Of a DNA stretch of 64,000 nt, positions 35,844-64,000 are shown piece after piece. Below the pieces are notes generated by a model that was not told the DNA's origin, made no database searches, and saw nothing but the letters and a program-made list of their open reading frames with translations. Position 1 is the first letter of the stretch; each line of letters starts with the position of its first letter. The stretch covers positions 7,130,001-7,194,000 of the forward strand of contig JAGTYA010000024.1 of NCBI GenBank assembly GCA_024291935.2, read 5' to 3'. The stretch comes from Okapia johnstoni. Lineage: Eukaryota > Chordata > Mammalia > Artiodactyla > Giraffidae. A program made the translations under genes and the position numbers.

Positions 35844-36278
35844 AAGTATGATCTTCTCAGCTGAATTTATAACTAGTTGCACCCCAAATGAGGGTGACTA
35901 TTCAAATGAACCCACATCATAATTTTTCCAAATACTCTTATTTGCAAACATTTTATCCTGCATATCATAAATATGTTCTTCCTTGTTACATTGTAAGTTT
36001 CAGTCACCTGAAGCTTAACATAATAATGTTATCTTGGTATGACTTTTGTTCTTGGCTGTATCTTGTGTATTTCTCAGCAATGATTTTGAAGCTAACGGAA
36101 TTTACATAGGAAAGAAATGGCATGCAAGCAACATCTGGCCCACAGATACCTTTTCTTTGACCTAGGTAGCATTTTGTAATTTTTAAGTTACTTACAAACA
36201 CTCAAAATTTGCAAATTTTTACATAAAATCACAGGCTTCTGGAACCTACTAAAAAAACTTAAATGACCTGGCAACGCT

Positions 36279-36558
36279 GAGTCTTGTTGCTGCCTGCGGG
36301 CTTTCTCTAGTTGCAGTGCAGGGGCTTTTTGGTGGGCTTCTCTTGTTGTGGAGCACGGGCTCTAAGCACCTGAGCTTCAGTATTTGAAGCTCATGGGCTC
36401 AGTAGTTGTGGCTCCCCAGCCCTACAGCACAGGCTTGGTAGTTGTACCGCACAGGTGTAGTTGCTCTGCAGCATGTGGAATCTTCTCAGACCAGGAATTC
36501 AACCTGTGTCCCCTGCATTGGCAGGTGGATTCCCAACCATGACCACCAGGGAAGTCCC
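36279..36558 (-). mobile_element. CHR-type SINE (long form)
   Basis: Reversed copy from gtcttgttgctgcctgcggg to gaccaccagggaagtccc. Confidence 0.85.
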
Positions 36559-36749
36559 ACTGAGCCCATATTCTTTATGTCAGTTGATATTTATCATTAT
36601 GCTTGTGTGGTTGTTTTGCTTACTGTGAAGAGAAGTTTTTCAAATTTCCCTCTGTTATCCAATCTAGTATGTTTACAGTTTTCCTGCCTGCTCCCATTAT
36701 CCAACTGAGTTTGTGCCCCAATTCTAGGATGTCCAGGAAGGTATACTAA

Positions 36750-36905
36750 CTACTTTGGATGATAGAATCAGATGTCCTGGACTTGAATGTAGACTCCCAC
36801 AACTGAGTTTCAGTTTTTCATCTGTAAAGCAAGGACAACAGCAATATTTACCTACCTCTTAGGACTGAGTTAATAAATGTAAAATGTTTAAGACAGTGCC
36901 AGCAG
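36750..36905 (+). repeat. MIR SINE
   Basis: Core pattern: gacttgaatgtagactccc, cagtttttcatctgtaaagcaagg, acctcttaggactgagttaa. Confidence 0.6.
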
Positions 36906-37005
36906 TTTTATCAAAAGGAAATACAATGGCCCAGAAGCTCAGGGACTATGACTATCTTGTTTACCACTGAATACCAGTGGCCAGCACAGAGCTTGGAAGG
37001 TCAAT

Positions 37006-37150
37006 GCTGCTGCTGCTGCTGCTCCTGCTGCTAAGTCGCTTCAGTCATGTCCGACTCTGTGCGACCCCATAGACAGCAGCCCACCACGCTCCTCTGTCCC
37101 TGGGATTCTCCAGGCAAGAACACTGGAGTGGGTTGCCATTTCCCTCTCCG
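37006..37150 (-). mobile_element. Bov-A2-type SINE with CTG-rich tail
   Basis: Flanked by a perfect 12-bp duplication tggaaggtcaat at 36994-37005 and 37151-37162. The tail is a (CTG)n-like run at 37006-37032. Confidence 0.92.
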
Positions 37151-37466
37151 TGGAAGGTCAATAAATATTTTTAAATAACTGGGGGCAGTGGGCGGGGGAG
37201 GAGGGAGGAGTCCTAACAATGTAGTAGTACTTAGGCAGAGGACTGACAGGGTCCACTCCCTTTGGTAGGGACACAACCAAGTTATACGGAGCACTTGAAG
37301 CAACCGAGGACACTGAGCTGAATTAGATCAGGGTGAGGAAAGACTGGTTGAGGGGATGTCATTCTCATATTTTTTGCCATTCTGGGAAAGTGTGGTTTTC
37401 TCACAGCCTCACTGAGGAAAGGACGAGGAGGTAGCAATAAGAAATGAACTTGGCTCTTTATGGAAA

Positions 37467-37667
37467 GGTCTTCCCTAGCAGCTCTGGTAAAGGATCCACC
37501 TGCAATGCAGGAGACCCCGGTTCGATTCCTGGGTTGGGAAGATCCCCTGGAGAAGGGAAAGGATACCGACTCCAGTAATCTGACCTTGAGAATTCCATGG
37601 ACAGAGGAGCCTGGGAGGCTACAGTCCATGGGGCCGCAAAGAGTCGGACACGACTGAGTTACTAACA
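37467..37667 (+). mobile_element. Bov-tA SINE
   Basis: Flanked by the 11-bp duplication ctttatggaaa at 37456-37466 and 37668-37678. The insertion is about 600 bp upstream of the RPA2 start codon. Confidence 0.92.
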
Positions 37668-37678
37668 CTTTATGGAAA

Positions 37679-37999
37679 AGAACACGCAACCCTACTAGGT
37701 ACCGTGAACCTAGTACTGTGACTTTCCCGGATGAGCAACTGAAGTGCGATCACCAGACGGAGACGCAGAAGCAGGAATTCTACCATAACGTTTTAGACTG
37801 GGGCTTCTTTTGATCAGTGAGAATTTGACGGGAAAAGGAGGAGGCTGTACAAAGGAAGTGATGTAAGGTGTCACGCACTTGACGCGGGTGGGATTACACG
37901 GTCTGAGATGCGGAAGTATCACCTTGATTGGTTATTTTCTTGAGACATCGTCCTATCTCAGTGGTTCTCAGCCTCACTTTCGCTTGCGCATGTTTGTTT
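37679..37999. other. Unique-looking distal RPA2 upstream sequence
   Basis: No recognised repeat; it contains an inverted CCAAT box at 37927-37931 and rising CpG content towards the promoter. Confidence 0.5.
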
Positions 38000-38288
38000 T
38001 GCCCTTTGTAATGATGGCCGCCGGGGCTTCTGGCTTCACGGGAGCCGAGCGCGAGTTTTCAGTAGCTTGGCCCGAGAAGACAGGAAAAAGCGCAGATTCG
38101 TGAGCACTGATTGGCTGAAGCCCGAAGCGTTCTGGATGCTGATTGGCTCTGTCCTTCGCGGGAAGGAGTTTGTGGCGCCCGCGGGAGTAGATACAGCGCA
38201 GCGGGAGCGGCAGGGGTCTTGAAGGGGGTTCGGCGAACCCACCAGCGGGAACCTTCTGGAACTCTCTCCTGCGGGAGTCGTGTCGAAG
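38000..38288 (+). promoter_or_regulatory. RPA2 CpG-rich promoter with two inverted CCAAT boxes and an E2F-like palindrome
   Basis: This is a GC- and CpG-rich stretch directly upstream of the RPA2 start codon, without a TATA box. Inverted CCAAT boxes (ATTGG) lie at 38110-38114 and 38142-38146, exactly 32 bp apart, and a third at 37927-37931. TTCGCGGGAA, a near-palindromic E2F-type site, lies at 38155-38164. This layout is typical of NF-Y and E2F controlled S-phase genes, which suits RPA2. Factor binding is inferred from motif match only. Confidence 0.7.
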
Positions 38289-53266
<14,978 letters not shown>

Positions 53267-53930
53267 CTGGATCTAATTGGTACCCGAGATGTTTTCCAGT
53301 TGTCTCCAGCTGTGCATATCATTGGCAACTTGACTTCTAGGAAGTAGATTAAGATCTCAACTGACATCCTTTTGAAACTTACTATTACTCTTCTGTGTTT
53401 TTGAAGCTCAAAGGGATGTGGGCCACTGAAAAGAATATAAACCAGGGCAGAATTTCTTAAAGAAGTAACAGATTAGTTAGTTACAACATCAAGATAAATG
53501 GAATTGAAAGAGAGATGCTACCAAGAGAATTGAGCAGTACTGCTTAAATAATGTACAAGTGTTTCTATCCCTAAATTGGTTCCTCTTGAGAGAAGATGAG
53601 CAGCAGTGGGCCCACTCACCTCTGCCTTTTTTTGTCCCCCGCTTTGGTTATGTGTTGTTACTTTCAGAATTGCACTTTTTTTCATCTCATCATAATAGCT
53701 GCCAAAAGTGTGTTTTTATAAACATAGGGTTCTAGAGTGCTGACTTCCTGGGGCATAGGAGAGAAAGAAATGTGTGTTGTACAAAATAAGGACGTTCATA
53801 TGTTTAATAAAATAGTTCTGTTATTGAAGTAACTCGTAAAAATGTTATTTCTTTACGCTGCAATAATTAATACTTTTATTATCTCAACTAATTCTTAGAT
53901 AAGTTAATGAGGTGTAACATGCAAATAAAA
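53267..53930 (+). promoter_or_regulatory. RPA2: RPA2 3' UTR with two polyadenylation signals
   Basis: No repeat or open frame is seen after the TAA. Canonical AATAAA hexamers lie at 53806-53811 and 53924-53929, about 540 and 660 bases after the stop. The first is the likelier main signal from its position; the second could give a longer tail. Confidence 0.65.
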
Positions 53931-56084
53931 GTTCTATAACTGCTTTACCCCTGTTTCTAAATGAGATCTACCAGCAGCTGTGTGAAGAAGGCCCCACCCC
54001 GCCTTGGTTTCTGACAGGGAACAACAACGTGGTTGCTCTCTATACTGGCAGCATACTTCCCACCTGGGGAGCTATGCAGATGCTTACAAGTCAGTCAACC
54101 AGTGTGTTTATTTGCAAGCGTGTCCATTCTTGTTTCCTAAAAGAACAATGGCTAAAAACAGGTTTAAAAAAATGTATTCATTTGAATATGGAATGCATGG
54201 TAGGATATTTTTATGAGTGGGGGACTTCTCTTTCTAGTTACCATGCTGACGCCCTCAAATGGGCAAGGGGACAAGAGCAGTGGTTCGGGTTTTTTTTCTT
54301 CTTTTGATTTTGAATTTGACTTAGCAATCAAAAACTGCTTGCTCATTAACTCAGCGAGTGTTTATTCAATACGTACTGTGTCGGCCCATTTACCAACTTC
54401 AGGAGTATAAAGCAAGAGAAGAGACTGGTGTCCCAGGTGTTGCCAATTGGACATTCCCAGTAACACAGAGTAGCTGCCCAGTAATAGAGTTCCCTGCCAT
54501 CTTGGCATTGACATGATCTTACAGGAGTTCTGTGGTTCCCGAGCACTACAGAGGCCCTTCGGACTGAGCAGAGGCAGGCCACTCCTTAGCAGAATGAAAC
54601 CCCAGCCTCTGTAGAGCTTCTGCCTGCTCAGGCTGGGGAATGTGCACTTTTGGGTGTTTGTGGCACCTGGGGTGTCGGGTATGCAGTGTTCTCTTGGCAC
54701 AGTGTCGAGACAGCAGAACAGCACTGTGACCCAAGTTCTCAGAAATCCCCAATGTCACGGCCAAGCCATGAGTCCGGCCTCCTCTCGGGAAGGTCTTTCT
54801 AGGCGTACAGGTGGGAAATGTTGAGAGAAATTCAAACCTCTTGATACATGTTTGAGCATGCGCCCCCAAGTTACATTCCTTTATTTAAGTTGTTTACATC
54901 TGTTACTGTGTTAGTTTGTTACGTATATTACAAAACATTCAAGTTAGAAATGAAAAAGGATATTAAAAATAAATACGAAAGGATACTAATACAGTTGACC
55001 CTTGAACATCACAGTTTGAACTGTGCAGGTCCACTTATACTCAGATTTTTTTCAATAAGTACATACGACACAATCCGCAGTTGGTTGAATCTGCATACGC
55101 AGAGGGCCAACTGTAAGGTTATATGTGGATTTTTTGACTGTGGGCGGGCAGCGCGCTAACCCCCTTGTTCCAGGATCAGCTGTAATTCTTTTGTTTCCCA
55201 GTCGGTCATGATGTGTGCTCACTTTGGAGATCACTGCTGGGGGTGGGGGGACTCTAACCTCATTATAAGACCCTGCCCCTGCCCAGTGGTTTATCGTGGA
55301 GGGAAAAGACACAAGTACCCTGAGGGTGCTGTCTGCCTTCGGGCCATTCCCTGCCTGCTCCCGTTGCTCTGGTAAGACATTGACAATGTGGTTTTCAAAC
55401 TTGTTTTCCTTTTAAGCCCAGCTTTCCCTGCTGGAAAATCACTGCCTTTCTCCTCGTGGTAGCATTTGGCCACTCAGAAATCCCCTTTTGTGGAAACTGG
55501 TGGTCCTCTCCTCTGCTTCCCTTTTGTGACCTTACGCAGTTTGGTGCCAAAATCCAATGCAGACATGAAAGTGAAAACTGTTGCCATTTCGCATGTGGTC
55601 CTGACGCCTAGGGGTTCTGTGCCCAGAAGGAACTTTTTTTGCTTACTGCTTTTCCCAGAGTGCTCTCTTCCTCAGGGTCCGCCATGTAGTAGAGACTGTG
55701 TCTGCAGAGGAGGGCATGGGAGCTGGCGTGAAGACAAGGGTAAGTGCTAGGTACTGGAGACTGGCCCAGCAGCAGTAGTCACCACTCAGCGGTCACCTGG
55801 AGAGCTCCGTGTTGGAGTGTGGCATGGGTCCAGAGAGCCGGAGGGATGGTAGTAGGCAAGGGAAGGACTCTCAGATGTGATGCCTAGAATCCAGGAGTGG
55901 AAACTGGACCCTCTTTTCAGCTCCCACCTCAGCTGGAGACTCCTGCCATCTATTTGTCTATCCTGTTCTCTGCTGACAGTCCTGCCATTGTCTACCTCAG
56001 AGAGTTGAGAATTTAGATAGGGTTTGTAACGAGTCTGGCACACAGATGCAACTTACTAAGTGATCATGATTATCATTTTTCCAG
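53931..56084. other. RPA2-THEMIS2 convergent intergenic gap
   Basis: The stretch has no supported gene. Apart from a short DNA-transposon remnant near 54992-55186 the sequence is unremarkable and unique-looking, with short open frames that show no recognisable protein. Confidence 0.6.
54992..55186 (+). mobile_element. Short Tigger/MER-type DNA transposon remnant
   Basis: Starts cagttgacccttgaacatcac and ends with the reverse complement-like ttgttccaggatcagctgta, giving facing terminal repeats about 200 bp apart. It is an internally deleted, non-coding element. Confidence 0.75.
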
Positions 56085-56680
56085 AAGCTCAGATGTAATT
56101 TTTATTCTCTGGTTTTATAAAATAATATTGGATAGTCACCTCTAGCTGTTCATTTGCTGGGTGCTGCAGAGATGAGGAAGACAGTCCCGGTCCCTCAGGG
56201 GCTCAGAGCTGGGGATGAGGAGGGGGAGACGAGAGTGAAGCAGGGGTGGTACATGTTTTAAAAAACTCCAACTGCAGCATGTGATCAGGATTGAGTCCCC
56301 TTTACCAAGATGCAGGAGGCACTGTGCTGCCAGCATCAAGGTGTGCAGTCTCTTGGATTCCTTTCTGCACTAACTAGTGGGACAGCTGGTAATGCAGATG
56401 CAGGATTGAATAGAACCCAGTCGGCTACTTGATACCAAAGCTCTGAGGCTGAGAGAGCTGAATGCAAGATGCTGGGCCCAGAGGAGCCAGCTCTGGGTGG
56501 CAGGAACCCAGAACTGAGGGGAGCTGGTGTGGGTTTCCAGTCAGTCCCCAGATGGGACGTTCCTGATCCACAGTCTGATTTCTGAGAGGTCTTGTCCAAG
56601 GTCCTCTAAAAGCCTGTAACTGTCAGCTGGTATCAGACTGCCTGAGAAGCAGCAGTTAGGACGTAAGGTTCCTCCAGCGC
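56085..56680 (-). promoter_or_regulatory. THEMIS2: Probable THEMIS2 3' UTR and polyadenylation signal
   Basis: Downstream of the stop codon there is no repeat until an AATAAA (complement of 56106-56101), about 575 bases after the stop. The 3' end would fall near 56085, about 2.2 kb from the convergent RPA2 end. Confidence 0.5.

Positions 56681-64000
<7,320 letters not shown>

Overview
The window is mammalian nuclear DNA from a ruminant (pecoran) genome. The evidence is the repeat content: BovB (RTE-type) LINE fragments, Bov-tA/Bov-A SINEs built from a tRNA-Glu head and a BovB tail, cetartiodactyl CHR-type SINEs and artiodactyl L1 3' ends, over an older layer of MIR, L2 and Tigger elements. 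The exact species cannot be fixed from the sequence alone.

Three protein-coding genes are recognisable, and every intron boundary called inside the window is GT-AG. (1) SMPDL3B lies on the minus strand. Its first three coding exons are present (18203-18143, 5551-5338, 2591-2494) and the rest of the gene runs off the left edge. (2) RPA2 lies on the plus strand and is complete: nine coding exons between 38289 and 53266 give an uninterrupted 270-residue protein, with a CpG-rich promoter just upstream and polyadenylation signals at 53806 and 53924. (3) THEMIS2 lies on the minus strand. Its last four coding exons are present (62863-62453, 60399-59327, 57311-57155, 56733-56681) and its 5' end lies beyond the right edge. 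Gene order and relative orientation agree with human 1p35.3 read in reverse, as I recall that locus.

Layout: 1-18.3 kb is the 5' part of SMPDL3B with a 12.6-kb first intron. 18.3-38.0 kb is a gene-free, retrotransposon-packed interval between two divergent genes. 38.0-53.9 kb is RPA2, whose introns carry sense-strand SINEs and a 2.1-kb BovB. 53.9-56.1 kb is a short convergent intergenic gap holding a small DNA-transposon remnant. 56.1-64 kb is THEMIS2.

The genes do not form a pathway: SMPDL3B is a lipid-modifying ectoenzyme that restrains innate signalling, RPA2 is the middle subunit of the single-stranded DNA binding complex RPA, and THEMIS2 is a B-cell and macrophage signalling adaptor. 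I found no RNA gene, CRISPR array or undescribed gene system. The observations worth a second look are protein-level changes in RPA2 (including loss of the proline after Ser23), a near-perfect 61-bp tandem duplication in an RPA2 intron, the promoter architecture, and several well-preserved nested transposon insertions with clear target-site duplications. Comparisons with human proteins are from memory, not from a database search.
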